This document shows positions 51,601 to 58,466 of a stretch of 64,000 nucleotides of DNA, in pieces; position 1 is the first letter of the stretch, and each line of letters begins with the position of its first letter. The stretch is taken from IMG/VR virus record IMGVR_UViG_3300022928_001147, positions 17,495-81,494 of that record; one strand, 5' to 3'. The stretch comes from a virus. The translations under genes and the position numbers were made by a program. Below the pieces are notes generated by a model. It had not been told where the DNA came from and searched no databases. It was given only the letters and a program-made list of their open reading frames with translations.

Positions 51601-54457
51601 TATAATCTTTCCCGTGTATCATCTGAACATCGTTAAGGTATACTTGTACTGCTACTCTTGACGGTGTAGATAACGAGAATGCTTTAGATAATGGATAAAA
51701 TACTTCGTCGGCATCAATAACTACCGTTGTTAATTTTCTAGTTGCTCCAGTAGGCACCATGTCACTGAAATAGAACGGCTGTGACGAAGTTTTATCTTTA
51801 TTAATTTCTGTTAAAATTAAATCAACTTGATTTTTAATATTACCACTTAGTTCGATATCTTCTGCTAATTGCAAGAACAGACGCTTAAAAGTTGAATACT
51901 GATTCATTGCAAACTTTAAGCCTTTAACGACATTTGCATCATCATCTAACATATGATACAATGCTAAGTTCATCGGCGAACTATGTTGTACAAATCTTCG
52001 ACCATATTCTGTAACATTTCCCAAGTCGCGCAAATTACTAGGTCCTGGATATGTTCCTACAAAGTTATCTGATTGTTCTATAATTGTAGCAACATGATCA
52101 TTAACTTCGCCTAATGTAAATTCTGTAATATTTTCGTTAGACGGATTTCTTTCTAACGAGGCTGGTATTTCATAATATCCGTTATCATTTTTAACTGTTG
52201 CAGAACGTGTCTTAATAATAACTACATCATTTAATGTAAGAGAATTAGTAAATGTTACAACTGCATTATTATTAATGTCATTACTAATTATGTAATCAAC
52301 ATCTTCAAACTGTAGTTTATTGTTTAAGTAAACTCGTGTCCATAGATCAGACAATAGACCACTATTATCATAAACATCAATAGTAAACCCTGTGCTAGTA
52401 TTATCAAATACATACTGTCTAATTACCAACTGCTCGCTCGGCGTATTGACTTTCTTCCAACCTGTTAACGTAGTATATGTTTCTAAACTTGAATATTTTC
52501 TTAAGAATCCAATATCAGTATTCTTAGTAAAAGAATCATTATTAACTGTATATGTAAACGCTCCACTTAATAAGTTAAAGTCAAATACAATATCACCTAC
52601 GTTGTTAATATTTCTATAAGAGATAGGAAATCCTAATTCACTATCAACTGCTGTACCTGTTCCGGTCTTATAACTGAATACTTTGTTTCCTGTAAATGTT
52701 GAGGATTCATAAACTGTAATGTCAGAATATGAATTGCCGTCACCATCAAATATATCAAATAATGGCGGTTGATTAGCTTGTGTTTTGTCTTGTGTAAGTT
52801 TCCATTCTGTGCCAGTATAGTACAACATTTTACCTTTGTACGTTGTACCATTTAATACTAATACTACTTCGTTAGTTTGTGGAATAGAATCTGTTTCTGG
52901 AACTAGAGTAATTTGTCTATTAGTTGCCGAACCACTTGAAAAATTAATATATGTTACTTTAAAAATTCTGCCTGCTACTAACGTGTCAGTATCAGCAGTA
53001 AACATAATACGCATGCCATCAGCAAGATCAACTCCGTCGACATTGTAGCCCGGTGATCCTTCAATAGTAGAAAATACATCAGTTGTAAAATCATCAACTA
53101 CGTCAACATCTACTTTTGCAAAAGTACCAAAGTTGTTTAATTTTAAATTTGCTTCAAATTCAATAATAGGACGTTTTGCACGCTGCAACTGATCAAGTTC
53201 AACTTCTTGTCCATTTGCTGCTGCACTTGCTTCAACAACACTTTTGTGGAACCAGCGATTATAACGACTCCATAGGTTTCCGTCATTACTTGAACGGTTG
53301 ATTACAATGTAATCTTTATCTTCAGGATAACCAATTGCAACACTGTAAGGTAATCTATCAAATCCTTGTGCATCAAATTCTACATCGATATCAGCAGTGA
53401 ATGCAGTAGGAACATTTAAACTAGCTTCAGCAATTAGTTTAATTTTGTCGCCAACTCCTTCAACATAGTATGTACCTTCAGAATAAGACACAGGCTCTAC
53501 TTCGCCCGTAAATTCAATCTTCATTCCATTTGATAGTTCTACACCGTTGCTACTTTTATAAAAACGCTTGCCTAAAACTTCTTTTTCAACATCAATAAAT
53601 GTTGCTTCACTGATATCCTTAACAATAATAGTTCCGCTAGCTTCTAAATCATTTGCTGCTACATAATATAGTACGTCAGGAGTATCTGTTCCTAATTGTA
53701 ATGTACTGATTCCTTTTTCTAAACCTTGAACGCTTACTCCTTCGAGCACAAGAATACTTGAACTATCTAATTCAAATCCAGCTTCAAGAGTTTTCTTAGT
53801 TTTAATTGTAAATGGTAAATTTGGAGTGTCAATATCAAACTTATAAGTAATTCCCCTATATAGAGTAATTGTAGGATTTTGTGTTAACCCGTCTGGACTA
53901 AAGATATAAGTGTTATTATCAACGTTGTCGCCGACACGAACTGTGTATGTACTTTCAACATCAATTGTATTACCTGCAACACCAACAGTTTGCGGACCTA
54001 ATGGCAACCAGTAATATTCACGGAAATTACTAAACTTATCCCAGTCAATACTAGGATTCCATGCATAATATTCTTGCTGGTTGAATACGCTATGGTTATC
54101 GTTAGCTTTATTAAAATTGTTTAATTGATTTACAAAGTCATTATAATCTTTATAAAAAGTAACATTATCTAAGTTGTCTTTAATAACTGCTGCTGGCTCA
54201 AGCTGATAGTTAAATCTATCAGCTGATATATCGCCAATATAATTGTCAGTTGCAGTGTACGCTTTTGCAGTTTCTCTACCAACATATCCGTTAAGTTTTT
54301 CAACAACACCTGGTTGTATTAGTTGGTCAAGTGTGCTATTTAAAAACTTCTTGTTAGGAGAGGTTCTAAAGAATCTCGGAAGGAAAGATTCACTTTTGCG
54401 TTTATTATTTCCATCTGCTGGCAACGCTTGTTCATTTTGATCGTTATCGTAAGACAT
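39608..54457 (-). CDS. Giant baseplate/tail structural protein (4949 residues)
   Basis: An uninterrupted frame with no visible frameshift. Its position directly after gp6 and the start (FFRTSPNKKFLNSTLDQL, YVGRETAKAY, YYAWNPSIDWDKF) fit the very large wedge/tail proteins of marine T4-like phages. Features: repeated beta segments with a VYLNN..L..G.DY pattern near residues 750-1000 and 3970-4850 (TGDGVTTTFSLD, IADGTTNKFL, FTADGSTVEFAL, FLANGTTADYTL); FG-GAP-like propeller blades near 2115-2200 and 2960-3040 (AVAISPDGAYVIVGSPN, AIAISDDGTVIAISAP); and two G.GYR.(P/A)P.(V/L).(I/L) repeats near 3525-3570 and 3890-3945. GGAGG precedes the start 2 nt after gp6. It probably decorates the baseplate, with carbohydrate or receptor contact possible. 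Confidence 0.8.
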   Translation of the reverse strand: MSYDNDQNEQALPADGNNKRKSESFLPRFFRTSPNKKFLNSTLDQLIQPGVVEKLNGYVGRETAKAYTATDNYIGDISADRFNYQLEPAAVIKDNLDNVTFYKDYNDFVNQLNNFNKANDNHSVFNQQEYYAWNPSIDWDKFSNFREYYWLPLGPQTVGVAGNTIDVESTYTVRVGDNVDNNTYIFSPDGLTQNPTITLYRGITYKFDIDTPNLPFTIKTKKTLEAGFELDSSSILVLEGVSVQGLEKGISTLQLGTDTPDVLYYVAANDLEASGTIIVKDISEATFIDVEKEVLGKRFYKSSNGVELSNGMKIEFTGEVEPVSYSEGTYYVEGVGDKIKLIAEASLNVPTAFTADIDVEFDAQGFDRLPYSVAIGYPEDKDYIVINRSSNDGNLWSRYNRWFHKSVVEASAAANGQEVELDQLQRAKRPIIEFEANLKLNNFGTFAKVDVDVVDDFTTDVFSTIEGSPGYNVDGVDLADGMRIMFTADTDTLVAGRIFKVTYINFSSGSATNRQITLVPETDSIPQTNEVVLVLNGTTYKGKMLYYTGTEWKLTQDKTQANQPPLFDIFDGDGNSYSDITVYESSTFTGNKVFSYKTGTGTAVDSELGFPISYRNINNVGDIVFDFNLLSGAFTYTVNNDSFTKNTDIGFLRKYSSLETYTTLTGWKKVNTPSEQLVIRQYVFDNTSTGFTIDVYDNSGLLSDLWTRVYLNNKLQFEDVDYIISNDINNNAVVTFTNSLTLNDVVIIKTRSATVKNDNGYYEIPASLERNPSNENITEFTLGEVNDHVATIIEQSDNFVGTYPGPSNLRDLGNVTEYGRRFVQHSSPMNLALYHMLDDDANVVKGLKFAMNQYSTFKRLFLQLAEDIELSGNIKNQVDLILTEINKDKTSSQPFYFSDMVPTGATRKLTTVVIDADEVFYPLSKAFSLSTPSRVAVQVYLNDVQMIHGKDYTFNSEGYILLTATKQPDDVVDIYEYETTNGSFVPPTPSKLGLYPAYEPTKYLDNTYLVPREIIQGHDGSKIAAFNDYRDELILELEKRIFNNIKVSYDTNFLDIHSLIGGNYRNTQVTKTQIDRVMLADFLQWSKLIDQDYTLHDFFDRSNSFTFNYAGSTSPTGATLPGFWRQIYQQAYDTDRPHTHPWEMLGFTIMPAWWETQYGPAPYTKENLLLWQDLEAGIVRQPGVKYVIRNNYKRPGLLRHIPVDSEGNLMSPIESGFINYFDNQLLDESFVFGDGAPVETAWRSSSQYPFSVITAFAINKPHMLFANGFDRIHQVRNNSNELVYATTGTRIQLADIVFPNTYEDTTQVYTSGIINYIANYLASDVTASYTKYKSNITSIKNQLGYKLAGFTDKDKFRLILDSRTPLNEGNVFVPDENYKIFLNTSTPIKTVSYSGVIIERRSDGYVIKGYDTSIASFKYYAAISTQADPSINIGGISESYLTWAAGKQYIAGQNIEYQGSYYRAKSNFTSSTEFDTTNLSKLASLPLIGGRNAFVRKKFNKNIVLEADYGQLFVTIQDVVDFLLGYGEYLMDQGFVFDYYEGDAKVVLNWRHSVNEFLFWTTQNWGEGSVITLSPASTQLKFVTEYSMVDNIFDGTYGYTLLKSDGTPLVQEFSSLGRSPNEFVIRPRNTADGVFAVKLPLVQKEHVLLIDNKTVFGDVIYDTQPGYRQERIKVLGYVTQEWDGSLNIPGFVYDDATVTNWESWTDYAIGSIVKYKEFYYSASTKLSGTENFNASDWNRLEAKPEAGLYANFEYKTNQFADFYDLDSDNFDTEQQRMAQHLIGYQKRQYLENIINDDVSQYKFYQGMLQDKGTKNSLTKLFDVLSSNDKDSLEFYEEWAIKDGQYGASDGFEEFELLLDESKFRLTPQPIDLVTSTTGTETDLVYRILPYEVYQKTPNYDHKPFPEKYVDTSYVKNAGYVNPQDVRGIATSYSNIADFAFSDIRQNDYIWIGNDNLDWNVYKHIDTDYIVESVSEGTTQFTLTLTKTPTDIAVGDVIGLHSFSNYVEYNAEDSTAASTTEKFDLEGFYTVASITGSKIAVTTSAAQTEIPECVGSITRFLKVRASNITEANTIVQKSLTPSDYIWIDDVNGVGKWAVLKNENSFIEKLRLTKPSNSLDISFGTALSVDDRNTTLIVGSPDEGDGRVYVYNRAADSLAFVQTQVIEPFKYGDDLERFGAAVAISPDGAYVIVGSPNASNVKTKYAGEFVAGDDYVKGSVVSQGEQLWKSLVSIQGATANIEFNSFNSMANIVDNLDIESNATSTIQGLLVGNYAINPNTGALAFTTIPTNHLLVRAPFEQYQGSGINDQIKLAWNQITYANQSLAPLESREPFNGSFAEIDATFLQQTHTIQKKIDVVLYINASTNQPEIGDILQTQTAFGTVDYVYLSGAETIIYLTNVNGSFETNDSLFRDDGDFIGEYIKQGPTDSIDTGTELGGFWFINTPSYTPTIFTENVDQARALVVYDVIPDGIDTNRLFVNSLDYKPNIISSQNTYNAYIEKLSFRGLPGPGGSNDDFLSSLYVVRAPSAVSVTPGSTLNLYVNQLPIYDSGIVRDLTTIGLSTTVTNKLQTVYDVWDGYINLNFTKFDAGNNPYEPKVGQTVRDLKTGATAIVAYYQRNNLNATLFVKNVSGTWSNGDVYADNTEIEFLAIPGDPSPTYQADRTIGQVQYVSLGLPSEGIGKLLVFDAGADIAITLTSRLLDIEYWFYTSGTVLGIPRLANTPSASNNEWTQVYQITAEATGTPSSLTNEGLYTLYSRAAPGRYNPVASYTVPEKQSNLKLGSSVKITKYNDLYRGFVHAEGTKSTSLPGRLYFIKKGEENGLTYNWDYAKNKTFKGTFSTGANYFTNDIVYLNNNLYIAKTNLAAGAFNSNDWILTPDLVDYVGYIPNSTGLRVGSNSNVVLDQTGLEEIASQFDVATSGEVLIVNALYDVTKPNQVVVYRSNNGQFEKSQELEAPDKTSAFGQAIAISDDGTVIAISAPLNDDLLADQGVVYIYKQVNGVFELSQILNSPKNERAEMFGWKLQFDGEKLHISARNADSDAKTYFDNYQTVFDGNFTSFKNIIADVGVVYVYEKVSSAMILAQTVQIADADVNYFGRNILAKNNHLYVGLPNKIDGSRIGQVLDFSNNKFSTMWTTHRVAKPTVDIDKIKKMFLYDTKDNQLLTYLDYIDPIQGKVAGVAEQELTFKTYYDPALYDTSTVSGTTIDVTNSWGSEHVGEVWWNLTNAKFYNPYQGDVIYSTQNWSKLFQGNSIDVFEWVESTVLPSVWDAQADTENGFAKGYSGTSLYGDSTYSTKRKYDSIAGTFKTTYYFWVANKKTIPDVEFRNINISDVADYIADPVAKGYTFVGLISPSSFVMYNVERFIKGTDVALSTQFWTIDNQNQNVHNQYQIISEGLETSQPNRDIIRKWYDSLIGYDEQYRVVPDPSLSTKQKYGSLNKPRQSWFINRAEALKQFVERTNLILKENLIVDDKIFTTLFNADPAPTAVSAQWDAEVDTIDDLAFVGVAKATQAVLTPVVVNGKIITVNIVDPGRGYRVPPTVTITGEGSGAELQTTIDNLGRVNGVNVIQSGENYNDTPTLTVRRFTVLVNSDTTIQGKWAIYERISESRSWNRIKSQSYNVRLYWDYADWYATGYSELTEIDYLIDNSYELTALNDAIGDVIKISTIGSGGWLLLEKIDSQDTEDYTINYKTVGRQDGTIQFKSTLYDSAESSTGFDTISFDTKIYDSEPVIELRTILESIKNDLFIDDLLVDFNALFFASLRYAFSEQTYIDWAFKTSFIKAKHNVGMLREDITFNNDNLPSYESYIKEVKPFGTKIREYLSAYQGLDNTSTVVTDFDLPPAYDTVEGKILPQSVKVQDGVLVGVNANIETYPNKNWLDNNGYKVVKVEVVNPGSGYRSAPVLLLSSDSGSGAILKAHIGTNGTVTKVDVISSGNGYYTAPTISELNNIEDDGEAATYSVQIGESPVRGMHTIVKFDRTTGTYVYTVLNHTETFTASGNKFEFDLVWPMDLLKSNVKVFVSNQEALNSEYTYTNVLDTTKGYDRYYGQIEFTNAPEANKLIRVEYKKSINLMQAQDRINNYYTPTTGMPGNDLNQLMTGLDYGGVEVKSFDFSGGRGWDSEGWYEETWDSYDTSFEDEIFELDGSTISLDLAAPLASGVVYNVYKNGVRVDDINYGTVNPVTNPNAICQSITGDGVTQVVFLDNDGLDLANQAGDIIIIRKTTSDGTYLPDPNSYDTILTGGALNYSTATGLRAEDITIDGDGFVTQTTSAGPEELVPGQLLDTVDIKVYERPQAGSSQITSRNYTGDGVTTTFSLDTTPLQANSLFVKVGFNIISADAYTVDYAAKTITFNTAPALNAKVHLAVLGVSGTDILDIDNIIADGTTNKFLTNVRFDTELQYFITVNGEALNNVVEQSDDTYDYPNNAVISLATPPEAGSVISYAFFKGETQNFSEVSIDTFTADGSTVEFALNQTPFNNEPSAWFSVVKVNNKILNAGYTRRFVTTASKREYQLEEFQIPAGTIDNRQIKVFLNNVELTYNTEWTFTGSKSNSTGSTIRLKARVNQQDGDILNVYVTNDGEYRYGYFDTNNEFVSTPGILHLDSAYNEGDIITVYQFSNHDSQGFDRQQYDVVDRVSLTVGTDDWYRYNHLTAGLIELSKPALDAQYVWVTLNGELLIPSVHYYVTDNKRYVKIDIGIEENDVIELLHFADPILVDKYGWSQFKDMLNRTHYKRLDDRNGVMLAADLNWYDQSITVTDGSNLPEPSPTSSVPGILFIAGERIEYFVRNGNVLSQLRRGTLGTGVKAIYLAGENVYNQGPTATMPYKDETLTTQFLANGTTADYTLDFEPSSINEFEVFVGGRRLRKNAISSYNFTTLTAQDSPEGDVTLPAEFSVDGTTLTLTETPTENVKVIVVRRQGILWNVPGTPLGESDSDISRFLRAATVDLPR

Positions 54458-54459
54458 TA

Positions 54460-57400
54460 TTAGTTAGTCCCTCCGGTTGATAGTCCACTGCTTTGTATCC
54501 CTGTATTAACAGACGTAGCGTCTGTTACAATTGATCCAGTTGATCGAAGTCTTGTAGCAGTTATGCTATCAATTAATTCAATGTCGGCAACTGATGCGCC
54601 GCTTATAAACACTTCATCAACTTCTGATTTTATTTCAAACAAACTTCCAAAAGTACTAGAAGCTTGATTTGGAACAATTACAAATGTCACTAAGTTAGGT
54701 GATAGCTGTTGCATAACATAAGTGCTTAGTTCTGTAAAATAAAATGTTTCACCAAATTCCCAATTTTCAAGTGCAAAGAATTCATTAATTGCTGCAATTA
54801 CTCGTGTTTTAACTTCGTTGTCATTAATCACTATATCAGGGTTCTTTACAATTTTAAATTTTGCTTGTAGATCGGAAGGTGCGTTTTCTCCAAATAGTAT
54901 CTTATACTTAACTGGATGATATATAATTTCGTCACTAATTGACTTAATGTTATTAAGCAGTTGTCCGTAATTTAAATATAATTGATCGCTGCTAGGTGCA
55001 AGCGGTTTAGTAGTAACTGTACCTTCAATATATGATCTAAAATCGTTGTCGTATGATTTTGTTAATAGATAAACATCTACTATATTACTTACACTAGGAT
55101 CTATTCTAGTGCTTGCATCCGCTGCATGCACATAATGGAATTTTAGTTTGTCTCTACCAATTTTAGCACGATAGTTTTGTGAAGTAACAAGATTGCCTGT
55201 TGTTTTGTTTAATACTTGGAATAAGTCTTCAGCTATAAAATAAAATATTTGTCCATTATTATAAATTGTCGTATTGCTTAATTGATCTTTAGTCGCAATA
55301 ACTTTGATACTTCCAGTACCATCTGTAAAGGTATACAATCCTTCAGAAGTCGGAACATCTGTCGATATATAATTAAATTCTTCAACGCCGTCGAGTGTAG
55401 TAGACTTTATTTGAAATACATATTTTGTTAAATTATTAACAGTTTCGTTAACAATTTCGTCAAATAGTTCAGGGTTATCAACTACTCCGTCGTCATCATC
55501 GTCAAAGAAACTAACTTGAATCTTACTACTGTCTACATATCCTTCAGCATCTCTATATTCTTCAACAATTTCCCAATCAAAGTCAATTGTAAACGGACTA
55601 GTAGAATCAGGTTGCTTGTTAATATTGAGTACAGAGATTTTATCTTTAATAATTTTTCCAGTTCTGTTATTATAGATCTTATCTGAACTGTCAAAGTAAA
55701 ATCTAATTTCTTCTGCACTTTCAAATACATATCTACTACCTCTATAAGTAATTGTATATGTTTCTCCGTCAGTTTCAAATAATAATAACCAACTTGAATC
55801 TAATTGTTGATTTGAGGTGTCACCAGTTTTACCAATACTAAACGGGCTATCAACATTTAAGTTATTAGTAGTAACTAGGCGCCATTCTCCTAAGTTAACA
55901 TCAAATCTTAAACCAAAGCTATTATATGCAAATACTTGATCAATAACCTGTAAAGATACTGCCGATTGTAGTTCAGTTGCTAATCGAGGGATAATTTGTG
56001 ATAGGATAGATCCTTCTGGGATGTTATCATTTAATAGTACAGGTCCGGTACCATCTGCATTTGTAGCAGTTCCGTCTCCGGCAACACTAATAATCTTAGT
56101 CCATTTGTATGTAACTGCGCCTGCTACATTAGCATCGCCTATTTCTAGGGCATTGTCATTATTACTCTGAAAATAAGATCCTGCGGGTGCAATAAATTTT
56201 ACAAGTGTGCCCGGTTTTAATAATTTTAAAGTACTCGCAGTAAATGTTCCTAACTGTAATCGTGTGCCAACCGAGTTTGTAAAATACCCAGTATTTTGAT
56301 TAGTATCAATTGTTTGACTGTTCCACGCTACTCTTAAATCTGCCACTAGTGTTTTAGGAAAACTATTATAATAATAATTTCTTACTTTTTTATCACTAAG
56401 TATAGGTTCTATAATATTAGCAATAGCACCTTCAATATCTGTTTTAGTAATAAAACTAAATTTAGATTTAGGTGTTAAAAATTCTTTAGTAACAATACCG
56501 TCAATGCCAAACAAATTGGTCTTAGAGTATTTTCCAGTCGCATCAACTAAGTCTAGATAACGACTAATGCCGCTAGCTGTTCTATTAACACTTTTTACTT
56601 TGATGATTTCTTGACTGATACTCAATGGAGCAATTTGATAATCTTCAGCAGTTATCATTCTGTTTTGTGTGTAGTATGTTGCTGGTGCATTTCTTTTAAT
56701 ACTTGCACTTGATTCGCTTGTACTTGCATTGTCAACTGTATATTTTAAACGGAATACCATTGTAAGTTGTTCAGACTTACCTGTTTTGCTGTAATAAGGA
56801 ATCTTAATACTTACACCGCGCATATCTGCTGGCTCAATAATTAATCTTTGATTTTTACTTGTTCTATAATAAACTCTAAAATTACCCTGTGGCAAGTTAC
56901 CAAACGTGCCATCTGAGAATATTAAGCTAATTCTGTCATTAGCTCTTGTAAGTACACTATAGATGTTTCTAATACTCTTGCTTAAACTATTGTAAATTAC
57001 ATTGTTGCCTTCAACCGCATCAACTTTTGACCATAGTTCTTCTTCTAAACCATAGTTGTCAACTTTATAAAGCCATACATCAGAGTTATTAATATTAGTT
57101 GCATCAATTGCAACAACTTGATTAGTGCTTGGATTGTCAACAGTAAATGTACCTTGATCCATTGCACCTTGTCTAAAGTGACAAAAGTAACCAGTATTCG
57201 AGCTTGCAGGTCCGCGGCCGTCATTTCTATAAAGGAATGCAAAATTATTTCCAGGAAATGGCGCTTCTTCTTTAATTTCGCCATTGTCAATGTCAGTTGA
57301 TACAATTTCAAATCTACTAGTAGTACCACCTATTGCTTTGTTAAATCCGTATACTGGGAGGTCACTGTTTGCACTGTTTAGTCTATATTGTTCTGTCGGA

Positions 57401-57945
57401 ACTCCAGAAACAACATCTTTTTTAGCAGGACGACCAATATTAGAATTAACTGGAAGTGCTGCATTTAAAATTTTAGTAAACTGTTCTTGCCAGTTAGGAT
57501 TACTAGGATCATTCCATGTAATCGTTTGATTTTCTAAATTAAGGTTGTTTGAATCTCTAACACTTTCAGTTGTGCTAACTGAGTCAACTTTAAGCAATCC
57601 ATTAGCTGCTTGATTACGTTTAGGATTGTACGACAGCAAACGAGCAAGACGGAGAACTGATTCTCTACGTTCTGCAAGCTCTAAAAAGTTTTCTCTAGCA
57701 TTTAAGTCAGTACGGAATGCAATGTTTTGACCTAGGAAAGCAATTAGATCAATAAGTGCAAGGTATTCTGATGATTCAATATAATCGTTAAAATCTTCTG
57801 GATAGTTTTGACGAATGTAATTGATCATTGTACGACGAAGATTGTCAAAGTCGTATGATTTGAAGTCGGCGTTTCTATAACTCTGATAGATACGTTTCCA
57901 ATCTTCTGCTACTAATAAACGGTTTTGTCTGTCTGTACTTGACAT
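54460..57945 (-). CDS. 6: Baseplate wedge subunit gp6
   Basis: 1161 residues. The N-terminal region, LLVAEDWKRIYQSYRNADF, MINYIRQNYPEDFNDYIESSE, LIDLIAFLGQNIAFRTDLNARENFL and RLARLLSYNPKRNQAANG, is the strongly conserved gp6 signature of T4-like myoviruses. The later region has beta-rich insertions and a C-terminal gp6/J-like fold (VIAAINEFFALENWEFGETFYFTELSTYV). gp6 forms the ring that joins the wedges and carries the signal for tail contraction. Somewhat longer than the T4 protein. A late promoter and AGAGGAA lie upstream; the giant protein follows immediately. Confidence 0.9.
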   Translation of the reverse strand: MSSTDRQNRLLVAEDWKRIYQSYRNADFKSYDFDNLRRTMINYIRQNYPEDFNDYIESSEYLALIDLIAFLGQNIAFRTDLNARENFLELAERRESVLRLARLLSYNPKRNQAANGLLKVDSVSTTESVRDSNNLNLENQTITWNDPSNPNWQEQFTKILNAALPVNSNIGRPAKKDVVSGVPTEQYRLNSANSDLPVYGFNKAIGGTTSRFEIVSTDIDNGEIKEEAPFPGNNFAFLYRNDGRGPASSNTGYFCHFRQGAMDQGTFTVDNPSTNQVVAIDATNINNSDVWLYKVDNYGLEEELWSKVDAVEGNNVIYNSLSKSIRNIYSVLTRANDRISLIFSDGTFGNLPQGNFRVYYRTSKNQRLIIEPADMRGVSIKIPYYSKTGKSEQLTMVFRLKYTVDNASTSESSASIKRNAPATYYTQNRMITAEDYQIAPLSISQEIIKVKSVNRTASGISRYLDLVDATGKYSKTNLFGIDGIVTKEFLTPKSKFSFITKTDIEGAIANIIEPILSDKKVRNYYYNSFPKTLVADLRVAWNSQTIDTNQNTGYFTNSVGTRLQLGTFTASTLKLLKPGTLVKFIAPAGSYFQSNNDNALEIGDANVAGAVTYKWTKIISVAGDGTATNADGTGPVLLNDNIPEGSILSQIIPRLATELQSAVSLQVIDQVFAYNSFGLRFDVNLGEWRLVTTNNLNVDSPFSIGKTGDTSNQQLDSSWLLLFETDGETYTITYRGSRYVFESAEEIRFYFDSSDKIYNNRTGKIIKDKISVLNINKQPDSTSPFTIDFDWEIVEEYRDAEGYVDSSKIQVSFFDDDDDGVVDNPELFDEIVNETVNNLTKYVFQIKSTTLDGVEEFNYISTDVPTSEGLYTFTDGTGSIKVIATKDQLSNTTIYNNGQIFYFIAEDLFQVLNKTTGNLVTSQNYRAKIGRDKLKFHYVHAADASTRIDPSVSNIVDVYLLTKSYDNDFRSYIEGTVTTKPLAPSSDQLYLNYGQLLNNIKSISDEIIYHPVKYKILFGENAPSDLQAKFKIVKNPDIVINDNEVKTRVIAAINEFFALENWEFGETFYFTELSTYVMQQLSPNLVTFVIVPNQASSTFGSLFEIKSEVDEVFISGASVADIELIDSITATRLRSTGSIVTDATSVNTGIQSSGLSTGGTN

Positions 57946-57972
57946 GGATTTGCTTTCCTCTAACTTATAGTG

Positions 57973-57980
57973 TATTTATT
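57973..57980 (-). promoter_or_regulatory. Late promoter AATAAATA for gp6 and the giant protein
   Basis: AATAAATA on the minus strand between gp25 and gp6, giving a leader of about 22 nt with AGAGGAA before the ATG at 57945. Confidence 0.65.
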
Positions 57981-58004
57981 AATTTGAATAAACCACGTAT
58001 ATAA

Positions 58005-58454
58005 TTAGTTGGCTAAAAATCCGTTGTTTTGGTCAAACGTTAGTCGCATATTTTCAGCGATATTGTAGGGTAAAAATATAAGTGTTGCATCTATTTGTAT
58101 GCCGCTTTCGTACTGATCAACTGTAATACTAGTAACACTAACTCGAGGATCATAGTTAATAATAGTAGTTACATTTTCGGCGATAATCTGCTTAAGGCTT
58201 TCAGTTAATGGTTCATATAAAATGTCCCATATAATTGTTCCAAAGTTAGGATTGCTAAGAAGTTCGCCTTGACGAATGTGAAAGTGGTTAATAATATCTT
58301 GTTTTACAATTTGCAAATCATACAACTGAAACCCGATATTATCAGGATTAACTGTAGAGAATCCTTTATAAGTTTTTTCGCCTATACCGTAGTCAGGGCG
58401 AGTGTTACCTTTTACTGTAATTTCTTTATAAAGTTTTTTCTCTAATGTGCTCAT
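58005..58454 (-). CDS. 25: Baseplate wedge protein gp25
   Basis: 149 residues. It matches the GPW/gp25 family: YKGFSTVNPDN near the start, QLYDLQIVKQDIINHFHIRQGELL, then FGTIIWDILYEPLTESLK and INYDPRVSVTSI, with the (E)PR-type core in YEPL/DPRV. gp25 initiates sheath assembly on the baseplate and interacts with gp6 and gp53, whose genes are close by. It lies between the spike and gp6. AAGG precedes the start. Confidence 0.9.
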   Translation of the reverse strand: MSTLEKKLYKEITVKGNTRPDYGIGEKTYKGFSTVNPDNIGFQLYDLQIVKQDIINHFHIRQGELLSNPNFGTIIWDILYEPLTESLKQIIAENVTTIINYDPRVSVTSITVDQYESGIQIDATLIFLPYNIAENMRLTFDQNNGFLAN

Positions 58455-58466
58455 ACTGTATTTACC

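Noticed and set aside
39608-54457. Several long plus-strand frames inside the giant gene
   Set aside because: They lie opposite a strong continuous coding frame, have no ribosome sites and show no recognisable domains.
58459-58466. A late promoter before gp25 (GGTAAATA)
   Set aside because: Two mismatches to TATAAATA, one to the NATAAATA form, and a predicted start at the gp25 ATG even though a ribosome site (AAGG) is present.
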